Source of the DNA: Candidatus Aquiluna sp. XM-24bin5
GTDB lineage: Bacteria; Actinomycetota; Actinomycetia; Actinomycetales; Microbacteriaceae
Reading direction: 5' to 3'
Assembly: GCA_003149555.1 (NCBI GenBank)
Contig: QCWE01000001.1
Coordinates: 124,001 to 188,000 of the forward strand
DNA: 64,000 bases
The notes below the pieces were generated by a model. It made no database searches, was not told the DNA's origin, and saw only the letters and a list, made by a program, of their open reading frames with translations. Shown in pieces: positions 20,870 to 28,587 of the stretch; position 1 is the first letter of the stretch, and every line of letters starts with the position of its first letter. A program made the translations under genes and the position numbers.

Positions 20870-21135
20870 TGGGAAACCAAATCACCGTAAACGTCGTCTC
20901 GGCCGAGAGGGAAATCTGGTCGGGCAAGGCTGACATGCTCGTCGCCAAGACAGCTGTCGGGGAGATTGGACTGCTCGCAGGTCACGAGCCAATGCTTGCA
21001 GTTTTGGTTGCCGGCGAGATCAGAATCTCCTCCGGTGAGGGCAAGGTTATTGCCAAGACCGAAGAAGGCGGGTTTCTCTCAATGGAATCTGACGTAGTCA
21101 CTGTCGTAGTTCGGGACGCTCAACTGGTCAGCTAG
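20869..21135 (+). CDS. atpC: ATP synthase F1 subunit epsilon (beta-sandwich domain only)
   Basis: An 88-residue epsilon subunit. The N-terminal beta-sandwich is complete (VNVVSAEREIWSG, GEIGLLAGHEPMLAVL) but the protein ends right after it, lacking the C-terminal helical hairpin that inhibits ATP hydrolysis in E. coli (about 139 residues). Short forms also occur in related actinobacteria. It starts in the atpD stop codon and ends the operon. Confidence 0.94.
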
Positions 21136-21138
21136 TAC

Positions 21139-21876
21139 ATGCTTATTCTGCTTCCGCCGTCGGAGACCAAGCGTCCCGGCGGCGTCGGCATTTCCATAGA
21201 CCGTTCAGCAATCATCTGGGCAGCGCTGGATAAGACTCGAGACCACCTAATCCATGAACTAACTGAGCTCTGCGCAGATAGGGAACGGGCCGCCAAGGCG
21301 CTCAAGTTGGGCGCAAGAAATATAGGCGACGTGGATGCCAACCTGGAGCTCTTGACTGCCCCAACAATGCCCGCCATCGCCCGCTACACAGGCGTGCTCT
21401 ATGACGCTTTGGCTTATGACACCATGAGCGAGGGCGCGAAGCTCCGCGCAAAGAAGCAGGTCTTTATTCAGTCCGCCCTATTTGGGCTACTTCCGGCAAC
21501 CGAGGGCATTCCCTATTACCGGTTTAGCGCTGACTCAAAGCTTCCTGGCGTGAACCTCAAGAGCACGTGGACCAAGGCACACGAGGCAGTTTGGCCAAGA
21601 ATGGTTGGCCCTATTTTGGACATGCGGTCCAAGGCCTACGTTGAGCTAAATCCAGTCCCAGAGAGTCGTGAATCTTGGTTCGTTGAGGTCTTGGATGATG
21701 CCAGCGGCAAGGCCCTGAACCACTTCAACAAAAAGGCCAAGGGCGCCTTTGTCCGGGCCGCAATGGAAACAGGACTCAGCAACATTGACGAGGTTTCGGC
21801 TGTGTCGAAAGCCGCGGGCCTTACATCGCGCGTGTCAGATGGCAAGGTAGAACTTCTGGTTCCCGCTGGCTTCTAG
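21139..21876 (+). CDS. yaaA: YaaA-family peroxide stress protein
   Basis: A 245-residue YaaA/DUF328 protein. The N-terminal LLPPSETKR signature and the later NKKAKGAFVRA segment match the family. In E. coli YaaA lowers free iron and protects DNA from peroxide damage; structural work links the fold to DNA binding. It begins three bases after atpC and probably reads through from that operon. Its stop overlaps by four bases the end of the reverse-strand anti-sigma gene. Confidence 0.9.
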   Translation: MLILLPPSETKRPGGVGISIDRSAIIWAALDKTRDHLIHELTELCADRERAAKALKLGARNIGDVDANLELLTAPTMPAIARYTGVLYDALAYDTMSEGAKLRAKKQVFIQSALFGLLPATEGIPYYRFSADSKLPGVNLKSTWTKAHEAVWPRMVGPILDMRSKAYVELNPVPESRESWFVEVLDDASGKALNHFNKKAKGAFVRAAMETGLSNIDEVSAVSKAAGLTSRVSDGKVELLVPAGF

Positions 21877-23231
21877 TCAGACCCTGGGGCAATCATGTCG
21901 ACCTCTCCCTCGAGCGGCATGATGTCATAGGGCTCAGGGAGCTGAATCACGCCTTCTTCGACTGAGATGATTACGTCGAACCACCCCTGATCGTTGTGAA
22001 GGATGTATGCGGGCACTAGCCACATGTTTCCGCTTCCGTCATAGGCCGCCGCTAGAGCAGTCTCTGCGCGATTGACCAGCACATCAATAATCTCGGGTTC
22101 GGTTGGCTCGGTGGGCTCCGCGGGTTTCTCAGGCTCGACTGGCATCGGCTCCTCTTCGGTGAAGTCATCACCGGATGAAGCCATTGATTCATCCCTCGCC
22201 AGCGATGAGGTTGCCGACATCTCTGCGTAGTACTGCTCGTAGTAGCTGGAAGCCACCGAGCCGTACCAGCGCCAGTCGCTAATCCGCTTGACCGCATCTA
22301 GCGCAGAGATGGTGCCAAAGTCTCCTCGCGAAACTATTTCGACGCTGTAGCCCGAGGCATATGAAATCTGTCCATCTGCGCCCCATCCCAAGTAGCTCTC
22401 CAGTGGAATCGGGTCGCCATTGAGAGTCATCGGCATTGAGACCGAGCCACCCCAGTCGTCACGCCATACCCGAGCAAGGTCTCTATCGAATTCGATACCC
22501 AGCGCAGCAAAGGTTGACTCGGCCTGGGAGAGCATCTCCGCCTCAGATGGGATTAGACCAGGCTCCGGGAGTATTTCCTCGCAAACGTAGGACTCGTCGA
22601 CCATGAGCTCTTCATCATCTGAATCCTCTGCCATGGCAGGCTCATCACAGCCTCGGAAATACTCCTGGTTCCAGCGACTGAAATACCATCCTCCAGGGCC
22701 TGACCAGTAAATTGAGAGGTTGAAGTCTTCACCTGAAATTGAATAGCTCGGATACTCGGCGGTTGACCATTCATCCTCCGCTGGCTGCCCCTCGATGCCA
22801 AAAACTGCCGCAACTTTTTGGAGAATTTGCGAGGGGTTGCCAGTCTTTCGGACCTCAAAGATTTCGCCGGTTCCGCTCTCTTGGCTGAGCCCATCAGCGA
22901 TGTAGTTGTATTCGAACCATCCTGGCCAGATCATGGCGCTATCTGCTGACACTGCGGACTCTGCAGTGGTTGATAGGGCGCTGTCCCTTCCGGTAGCTCC
23001 AGAGGAGGCGAGTTCAAAAAGCGGTTGGGGCTGCAGAGTGGAGGGGAGTGTTATGCCAACCACCAGGGCCGCTGCACCTAGTGAACCAACAAGCGTTCTC
23101 ACGCCTCTGTATCCAAGGGGCGCCTTTCGTCCCTTCATTGCCGCCTTTGCAACGACGGTCTGATCGAGTGAGTCAATCTCTGCTTTGGTGTCGGCCTTGC
23201 GCAGGAGTTCCCTAAGTTCTTTGTCTTCCAT
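21873..23231 (-). CDS. Putative membrane-anchored anti-sigma factor with acidic ectodomain
   Basis: A 452-residue protein starting seven bases after the ECF sigma gene; I use the ATG at 23231 because the longer frame overlaps sigma extensively. The N-terminal ~40 residues are cytoplasmic and charged (EDKELRELLRKADTK), one transmembrane segment spans about residues 45-63, and the rest is a large, acidic, Trp/Tyr-rich extracellular region. Near residues 375-395 is a Pro/Glu/Thr repeat (PAEPTEPTEPE) that resembles a wall-spanning linker. There is no HxxxCxxC zinc motif, so it is not a ZAS-type anti-sigma. The role is inferred from gene pairing and topology; I do not recognise the ectodomain. Confidence 0.6.
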   Translation of the reverse strand: MEDKELRELLRKADTKAEIDSLDQTVVAKAAMKGRKAPLGYRGVRTLVGSLGAAALVVGITLPSTLQPQPLFELASSGATGRDSALSTTAESAVSADSAMIWPGWFEYNYIADGLSQESGTGEIFEVRKTGNPSQILQKVAAVFGIEGQPAEDEWSTAEYPSYSISGEDFNLSIYWSGPGGWYFSRWNQEYFRGCDEPAMAEDSDDEELMVDESYVCEEILPEPGLIPSEAEMLSQAESTFAALGIEFDRDLARVWRDDWGGSVSMPMTLNGDPIPLESYLGWGADGQISYASGYSVEIVSRGDFGTISALDAVKRISDWRWYGSVASSYYEQYYAEMSATSSLARDESMASSGDDFTEEEPMPVEPEKPAEPTEPTEPEIIDVLVNRAETALAAAYDGSGNMWLVPAYILHNDQGWFDVIISVEEGVIQLPEPYDIMPLEGEVDMIAPGSD

Positions 23232-23238
23232 ATGTTGG

Positions 23239-23730
23239 TTATGTAGTCGGGGAGCTGGTTTTTTCAAAGCCTTGAAGCAGATTCTTTTTGGCTCTCGAAA
23301 GTCTGATGTTGATGGCATTAGCGCTTTGCCCCAGTGATTTTGCAATTTCGGGAACATCAAGCCCCTCAAATGCCCAGAGCGCTAAGACCTCTTGTTCCCT
23401 GGGGCTGAGCGCGTTCCATGCTGCCGCCATGGAAATATCAGCAATCGCTACAGCCTCGGCAGAAGGTGCTGCTACTGGTTCGGCGAGCCGCTCGAGAATC
23501 GCAATGCGACCAGACTGCTTTCTGCGATGGTTAGCAATTAGGTAGCGCGCAGTTTTATAAAGCCAGGGAAGTTCGCCGCCGGCAGTTATTGAGGTGCGTT
23601 TGTTCCATGCGATCTCGAATAGGTCAGCTGCTATGTCTTCGACCGAATCGCTGGGGAGCCTGCGAGCGAGAAATCGAGTCAGGTCCGCAAGGTGGGCGCG
23701 ATAAACCCTATTGAACTCTTCAGCTGTCAT
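23239..23730 (-). CDS. ECF-type RNA polymerase sigma factor
   Basis: A 163-residue sigma factor with region 2 (EEFNRVYRAHLADLTRFLARR, then VEDIAADLFEIAWNKR) and region 4 (LSPREQEVLALWAFEGLDVPEIAKSLGQS, a helix-turn-helix). The start is the ATG at 23730, with GGGAGAG five bases before it; an in-frame TTG 12 bp upstream is less likely. ECF factors are usually held inactive by a membrane partner encoded next to them, here the downstream gene. No GGAAC-type autoregulatory -35 was seen upstream. The signal is unknown. Confidence 0.88.
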   Translation of the reverse strand: MTAEEFNRVYRAHLADLTRFLARRLPSDSVEDIAADLFEIAWNKRTSITAGGELPWLYKTARYLIANHRRKQSGRIAILERLAEPVAAPSAEAVAIADISMAAAWNALSPREQEVLALWAFEGLDVPEIAKSLGQSANAINIRLSRAKKNLLQGFEKTSSPTT

Positions 23731-23772
23731 TTGCTCTCCCAATAAACCAATGTAGTGGGAGCTGGATATTTT

Positions 23773-24336
23773 TCAGGCCCTTCTAAAACAGCCCGGCGCA
23801 TGGTCCTGAACCATACCCGTCGACTGCATCAGTGCATACATAGTGGTTGGGCCGACAAAAGAGAAACCGAGGCTTCTTAGCTTCTTACTTAATGCCTCTG
23901 ATTCCCGGCTAGTGGCCTTCCACTCAAAGCCCTTGGCTAGTGTTTGAGCTTTCTTTGGAGCAAATGACCACATCAGCTCGACTAGGTCAAGATCCTGATC
24001 GATGACCACTTTGGCGTTGTTCACTGCAGAAATCACCTTTGCCCGGTTGCGGATTATTCGCTTGTCAAGAAGGAGATTGTTTATTCTTTGCTCTGTGTAG
24101 CCCGCGACCTTGGCCGCGTCGAAGTTATCGAATGCGGCCCGGAATCCTTCGCGGCGCTTCAAAATTGTTATCCAGCTAAGTCCCGCCTGAAAGCCCTCAA
24201 GGCAAATTCCTTCGAATAGCGCTCGCTGATCCTTGGTCTCGGTTCCCCACTCTTTGTCGTGGTAGTCGATGTAAATCTGATCATCGGTAACCCAGCTGCA
24301 GCGAGTAATTCCATCCTCATGAACCCGGGTGTTCAC
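23773..24336 (-). CDS. tag: DNA-3-methyladenine glycosylase I
   Basis: A 187-residue base-excision repair enzyme that removes 3-methyladenine from alkylated DNA. The N-terminal RCSWVTDD, the YHDKEWG segment (aromatic/acidic pocket), GLSWITILKRREGFRAAF and the late SFVGPTTMYALMQ are family signatures. The zinc-binding pattern C...H...H...C is consistent with Cys13 near the start and the C-terminal HAPGC. The GTG start overlaps ogt by four bases, making an alkylation-repair pair. Confidence 0.93.
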   Translation of the reverse strand: MNTRVHEDGITRCSWVTDDQIYIDYHDKEWGTETKDQRALFEGICLEGFQAGLSWITILKRREGFRAAFDNFDAAKVAGYTEQRINNLLLDKRIIRNRAKVISAVNNAKVVIDQDLDLVELMWSFAPKKAQTLAKGFEWKATSRESEALSKKLRSLGFSFVGPTTMYALMQSTGMVQDHAPGCFRRA

Positions 24337-24824
24337 TTGTATTCGATTCCCTCAAGTTCAAGGAGCTTCACCTTGGTGGGAATGCCGTGACCTCCTGAGT
24401 AGCCGGTGAGTTTGCCAGTAGAGCCAAGGATTCTGTGGCAGCCAATGATGATTCCAATTGGGTTAGCTCCCACAGCACCGCCAACCGCTCTTGCCGCCTT
24501 TGGCTTGCCGGCTCTGATAGCTAGGTCTTTGTAGGTGGCGGTTTGGCCAAATGGAACCTTTTCGATCTCGCTCCAGATTGACTCCTGAAACCTTGTTCCC
24601 CTGGCTACAAGGGGTAGGTCAAACACCTGTCTTTTGCCAGCGAAGTACTCTCTGAGCTGGCTGCTTGCCGATAGAGCGATATCTTTATCGGCGTCACTCT
24701 CCGAAAAGTCTGGCAGGGGAGTGGAGGTGGGGAAACCAACCTCCACGACCTTTCCCTCAGCAACACAAATCGTGAGCGGACCGAGGGGAGTGCCGAGAGT
24801 TACTCGGGCTGTGATTTCGCTCAT
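24333..24824 (-). CDS. ogt: Methylated-DNA-protein cysteine methyltransferase
   Basis: A 163-residue suicide enzyme that takes methyl groups from O6-methylguanine. The C-terminal domain has the FQESIWSEIEKVPFGQTATY segment, the arginine-finger helix (ARAVGGAVGANP) and the acceptor cysteine, Cys129. The motif reads GCHR rather than the near-universal PCHR, with Gly encoded clearly by GGC. The gene is first on a reverse-strand unit with tag, preceded by a TAGTGT box six bases before the ATG, suggesting a leaderless mRNA. Confidence 0.92.
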   Translation of the reverse strand: MSEITARVTLGTPLGPLTICVAEGKVVEVGFPTSTPLPDFSESDADKDIALSASSQLREYFAGKRQVFDLPLVARGTRFQESIWSEIEKVPFGQTATYKDLAIRAGKPKAARAVGGAVGANPIGIIIGCHRILGSTGKLTGYSGGHGIPTKVKLLELEGIEYK

Positions 24825-24830
24825 ACGTGC

Positions 24831-24836
24831 ACACTA
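24831..24836 (-). promoter_or_regulatory. -10 box TAGTGT, leaderless ogt
   Basis: On the reverse strand TAGTGT is followed by six bases (GCACGT) and then the ATG of ogt. With the usual ~7-nt distance from -10 to the start site, transcription would begin at or next to the A of the start codon. No Shine-Dalgarno is present. Confidence 0.55.
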
Positions 24837-24876
24837 CACACCTTGTTGCGATCGCGTTTCAGAGCTGTGGAGAACC

Positions 24877-26367
24877 CTAGGATTTGAGACGCTTCCAGGC
24901 TTCGGTTAGGACCTTTCTCAAGATTTGCTCGATTTCGTCGAACTCCTTGGGACCGATCGTCAGCGGGGGTGCAAGCTGAATCACAGGATCTCCCCGGTCG
25001 TCAGCGCGGCAGTAGAGCCCGGCTTCATAGAGAGCGGTGTTTAGGAAGCCCCTTAGAAGTTTCTCGGCCTCGGGGCCGGTGAGAGTTTCCTTAGTCTCCT
25101 TGTTCTTCACCATCTCGACCGCGAAGAAGTAACCGTCTCCGCGGACGTTGCCAACGATGGGTAGGTCGTAAAGCTTCTCAAGGGTCTTGCGGAAGACAGG
25201 GGAGTTCTTTCGAACGTTATCCACCAACTTCTCCCTGTCGTAGATGTCGAGGTTGGCTAGTGCCACTGCACAGGCCACCGGGTGGCCTCCGAAGGTGTAG
25301 CCATGGGCGAGCGTGTTGGTGCCGTCATCAAAAGGCGTGAAAAACTTCTCTTTCAAGAACAGCGCACCTAGCGGCTGGGCTCCAGAGGTTATTGCTTTCG
25401 CGGTCACCATCATGTCTGGCTGAATGTCGTAGCGCTGGGATCCAAACATCTCTCCAGTTCGGCCGTAACCGGTGATGGTCTCGTCGGCCACGAGGATCAC
25501 GTCGTACTTCGTGCAGATTTCGCGAACGCGCTTGAAGTAGGCCTTCGGTGCGGTGAAGCAACCACCAGCATTCTGGATGGGCTCAACGAAGAAAGCCGCT
25601 ACGGTGTCAGGCCCCTCAAAAAGAATTGCCTCCTCTAGGCGATTAGCCGCCCAGATACCGAATTCGTCCTCGTTCTTGAACTCATGCGGAGCCCGGTAGT
25701 AATTGGTGTTGGGAACCCTGAAGGCAGAAGGCACCAGCGGCTCGAACATCTGCTTGAACGCGGGGATGCCGGTAATGGATAGGGCTCCATGGCTAGTGCC
25801 GTGGTATGCGGTCATGCGGGAGATAACCTTGTGCTTCTGTGGCTTGCCAGTCATCCGGAAGTATTGTTTGGCAATCTTCCAAGCAGACTCGACACCCTCG
25901 GTGCCGCCGGTTGTGAAGAAGATTCTGGTCATGCCCTCTGGTGCGTAGGAGAGCAGTCTCTCAGAGAGTTCGATCGCTCTCGGGTGGTGGTAGGACCAAA
26001 GCGGCATGAAGTCAAGTTCCATCATCTGCTTTTGCGCGGCTTCGGCGAGCTCCGGCCTGCCGTGGCCTGCGTTGCAGGTAAAGAGCCCCGAAAGCCCATC
26101 AATTACCTTTCGACCCTTGGAGTCGATTAGGTAGTGACCCTCACCGCGTTCGATGATCGTCATGTCAATCTTCTGGTAGGGGCTGTGACGGGTGAAGTGC
26201 AGCCAAGTGTGCTTCTTTGCAGCCTCTTGCCACATCTTGTCACCGACCGCTTTGCCGGCCTGCATGGCCTCAAACACCTTGAGCTCGGCACTTGTCTTTG
26301 CCGTGGGCTTTACCCGACTGATCAGTCCCTTGAGCGGGTTAGTTTTTCTGCTCTCTGAAATCGCCAT
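24877..26367 (-). CDS. Class-III aminotransferase, probably putrescine/polyamine transaminase
   Basis: A 496-residue fold-I PLP aminotransferase. The PLP lysine is Lys324 in TAKAITSGAQPLGA, the ring-nitrogen aspartate is Asp295 in VADETITGYGRTG, and the phosphate loop is TTGGTEGVES. The extended N-terminus (HFTRHSPYQ) and overall pattern resemble the SpuC/omega-amine:pyruvate group. Placed beside an Lrp regulator, an aminoaldehyde dehydrogenase and potDABC, it most likely turns putrescine into 4-aminobutanal. The substrate is inferred from context; beta-alanine or another omega-amine is possible. It follows the lrp gene by 25 bp and is probably co-transcribed. Confidence 0.8.
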   Translation of the reverse strand: MAISESRKTNPLKGLISRVKPTAKTSAELKVFEAMQAGKAVGDKMWQEAAKKHTWLHFTRHSPYQKIDMTIIERGEGHYLIDSKGRKVIDGLSGLFTCNAGHGRPELAEAAQKQMMELDFMPLWSYHHPRAIELSERLLSYAPEGMTRIFFTTGGTEGVESAWKIAKQYFRMTGKPQKHKVISRMTAYHGTSHGALSITGIPAFKQMFEPLVPSAFRVPNTNYYRAPHEFKNEDEFGIWAANRLEEAILFEGPDTVAAFFVEPIQNAGGCFTAPKAYFKRVREICTKYDVILVADETITGYGRTGEMFGSQRYDIQPDMMVTAKAITSGAQPLGALFLKEKFFTPFDDGTNTLAHGYTFGGHPVACAVALANLDIYDREKLVDNVRKNSPVFRKTLEKLYDLPIVGNVRGDGYFFAVEMVKNKETKETLTGPEAEKLLRGFLNTALYEAGLYCRADDRGDPVIQLAPPLTIGPKEFDEIEQILRKVLTEAWKRLKS

Positions 26368-26392
26368 CGATTATCAATACCTTTTCGGGGAC

Positions 26393-26866
26393 CTATCTGG
26401 TTCCCCAGTTATAAAACTGCTTGTGCAGCTTTAGATAAACAAACGTTTCTGCCGAGGTTACCTGAGGAAGGGTGCGAATCCTTTGGTTCAGAAGAGCAAT
26501 CAGGTGATCATCATCCTCACAAACCACCTCCACCATCAGGTCGAAACTCCCAGCGGTGAGGACAACGTAGTCAACCGCGGGGAGCGTGGACAGAGCCTCA
26601 GCAACCTCGGTGACATCGCCGACGCACTTGATGCCAATCATTGCCTGACGCGAAAAGCCCAGCCTGAGTGGGTCGGTCACGGCAACAATCTGCATTACTC
26701 CGGATTCTGTGAGCTTCTGCACGCGCTGCCGAACCGCTGCCTCAGACAGTCCCACCACCTTGCCTATTTCGGCGTAGGACTTTCGTCCATCGTGCTGGAG
26801 CTGCTCAATGATCTGTTTCGAGATCTCATCGAGTTGCGATTGTCTGGTTCTTGTTGTCCTCGACAT
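26393..26866 (-). CDS. Lrp/AsnC-family transcriptional regulator
   Basis: A 157-residue regulator with an N-terminal winged helix (LDEISKQIIEQLQHDGRKSYAEIGKVVGLSEAAVRQRVQKL in pattern) and a C-terminal RAM ligand-binding domain ending in TFVYLKL. Such proteins bind DNA as octamers and respond to amino acids or related metabolites. It lies between the transaminase it precedes and the divergent aldehyde dehydrogenase, so it is the obvious regulator of the polyamine island. GATACT six bases before the ATG suggests a leaderless transcript. Confidence 0.88.
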   Translation of the reverse strand: MSRTTRTRQSQLDEISKQIIEQLQHDGRKSYAEIGKVVGLSEAAVRQRVQKLTESGVMQIVAVTDPLRLGFSRQAMIGIKCVGDVTEVAEALSTLPAVDYVVLTAGSFDLMVEVVCEDDDHLIALLNQRIRTLPQVTSAETFVYLKLHKQFYNWGTR

Positions 26867-26872
26867 GTCTCG

Positions 26873-26878
26873 AGTATC
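26873..26878 (-). promoter_or_regulatory. -10 box GATACT, leaderless lrp
   Basis: Reverse-strand GATACT, preceded by TGT (extended -10-like), is followed by CGAGAC and the ATG of the regulator. The start codon would coincide with the transcription start. The 156-bp gap to the divergent aldehyde dehydrogenase is AT-rich and likely holds the Lrp binding sites. Confidence 0.5.
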
Positions 26879-27022
26879 ACAGCAAGTCGATTCCGAAAAT
26901 AGGTATTCCGCAGTTTTTTTACAAATAAGTTACGAAATCGGCACTCTTTTTCATTTTTAATGTCGGGTAGGCCACTGCGGGTCTAGCATCAAGGTATTGA
27001 TCTCAACGAGGAGTGAATTCAG

Positions 27023-28459
27023 TTGGCAGTTAGAAAGCTTCAGAACTTTGTTGGCGGCAAGTATGTAACACCTGCTGCGAGTGCGGTGAGTGATGTTATC
27101 AACCCATCCACCGAGGAGGTCTACGCCCACGCGCCCGTCTCTGGTGCCGAGGATGTTAATAACGCTTTTGAGGCCGCTCATGCCGCTTTCAAAGAGTGGT
27201 CGCAAGTAACACCTGCCGAGCGGCAGTTGGCTCTTTTCAGAATCGCTGACGAGCTAGAGCAGCATGCTGAGAAGGCGGCCGATCTCGAGAGCGAGAACAC
27301 CGGTAAGCCGAGAGCGACCCTCGTTGACTACGAGATGGTTCCGTCCGTGGACCAGATTCGCTTCTTCGCAGGAGCCGCCCGCAACCTGGAGGGCAGGGCG
27401 ACTGCCGAGTACACGGCAGACCATACCTCCTCAATCAGGCGTGAGCCAATTGGCGTGATTGGACAGGTCACCCCATGGAACTATCCGCTGAACATGGCGG
27501 TTTGGAAGTTCGCCCCTGCGATTGCCGCGGGAAACACAATTGTCCTGAAGCCATCTGACACAACACCTTCATCGACACTTTTCTTGGCCGAGATAGCAAA
27601 CAAGCACTTGCCCCCCGGAGTATTCAATGTCATCACAGGTGACCGCGATACCGGTCGCATGATGATTGAGCACCCCACCCCGCAGATGGTCTCAATCACA
27701 GGCTCGGTTCGCGCGGGTATGGAGGTTGCAAAGTCCGCTGCGGCAGATTTGAAGCGCGTGCACCTTGAGCTTGGCGGCAAGGCTCCAGTAATTGTCTTTG
27801 ACGATGCAGATATGCAAAAAGCTGCCGAGGGCATCGTTGCTGCTGGCTTCTTCAACGCTGGTCAGGATTGCACCGCTGCCACAAGGCTGCTGGTTCACGA
27901 AAAGGCCTACGACTCATTCATGGCAGCGCTACTTGCAGAGGTAAAGGCAAGCGCAAAGGTTGGAATGCCTACAGACCCAGATGTTCTGTTTGGACCTGTC
28001 AACAACTCATCCCAGCTCGAGCGGGTGCAGGGTTTCATTGACAGGGTCCCCTCACATGCCAAGGTCGAGGTTGGAGGAAACAGGCTCTCTGGCAAGGGTT
28101 ACTTCTTAGAACCAACAGTCCTCTCAGGTTTCAAGCAGGATGACGAGCACATTCAAAATGAGATCTTTGGACCAGTTCTAACCGTCCAGAAGTTCAAGGA
28201 TGACGAGCAGGCCCTGACCTGGGCCAATGATGTGAAGTATGGCCTTGCATCTTCGGTCTGGACCACAAACCACACCAGGGCAATGCGCTTTTCGAAGCAC
28301 CTTGACTTCGGTGCAGTGTGGATTAATTGCCACATCCCGCTGGCGGCCGAGATGCCTCACGGTGGCTTCAAGCACTCGGGGTACGGCAAGGATCTTTCAG
28401 CATACGGTTTCGAGGATTACACCCGAATCAAGCACGTGATGCACTACATCGGAGACTGA
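27023..28459 (+). CDS. Aldehyde dehydrogenase, probably gamma-aminobutyraldehyde dehydrogenase
   Basis: A 478-residue NAD(P)-dependent aldehyde dehydrogenase. Catalytic Cys283 lies in FFNAGQDCTAATR, general base Glu249 in LELGGKAP, and Asn153 in TPWNYPLN. The sequence resembles the PatD/Prr group, which oxidise 4-aminobutanal to GABA, and the surrounding transaminase, polyamine transporter and gabT fit that role. The TTG start has GAGGAG eight bases upstream; a TAGCAT near 26984 may be its -10. The 3' end is 124 bp before potD, a gap that holds a 28-codon ORF. Confidence 0.85.
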   Translation: MAVRKLQNFVGGKYVTPAASAVSDVINPSTEEVYAHAPVSGAEDVNNAFEAAHAAFKEWSQVTPAERQLALFRIADELEQHAEKAADLESENTGKPRATLVDYEMVPSVDQIRFFAGAARNLEGRATAEYTADHTSSIRREPIGVIGQVTPWNYPLNMAVWKFAPAIAAGNTIVLKPSDTTPSSTLFLAEIANKHLPPGVFNVITGDRDTGRMMIEHPTPQMVSITGSVRAGMEVAKSAAADLKRVHLELGGKAPVIVFDDADMQKAAEGIVAAGFFNAGQDCTAATRLLVHEKAYDSFMAALLAEVKASAKVGMPTDPDVLFGPVNNSSQLERVQGFIDRVPSHAKVEVGGNRLSGKGYFLEPTVLSGFKQDDEHIQNEIFGPVLTVQKFKDDEQALTWANDVKYGLASSVWTTNHTRAMRFSKHLDFGAVWINCHIPLAAEMPHGGFKHSGYGKDLSAYGFEDYTRIKHVMHYIGD

Positions 28460-28500
28460 AAGTAAAAATTAGATTTCATTGACGGCCCCGGGAGGAATTT

Positions 28501-28587
28501 GTGCCAAACTTTGAGCAATTCGGAATCACCGAAGCGCCTGAGAATGAATACAAGCCGCTACAAGCGGATTTAGGAGAAAAGCAATGA
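28501..28587 (+). CDS. Small ORF (28 codons) coupled to potD
   Basis: A GTG codon with a very strong ribosome site (GGGAGGAA at 28490-28497, three bases of spacing) opens a 28-codon frame ending in TGA at 28585-28587. The stop overlaps the ATG of potD (ATGA), the signature of translational coupling used by real operon genes elsewhere in this window. The product is polar and acidic, rich in Glu, Pro and Gln, with no membrane segment; it starts MPNFEQFGITEAPEN. I do not recognise it. It could be a small protein of the polyamine transporter or a leader peptide controlling potD translation. Confidence 0.62.
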   Translation: MPNFEQFGITEAPENEYKPLQADLGEKQ

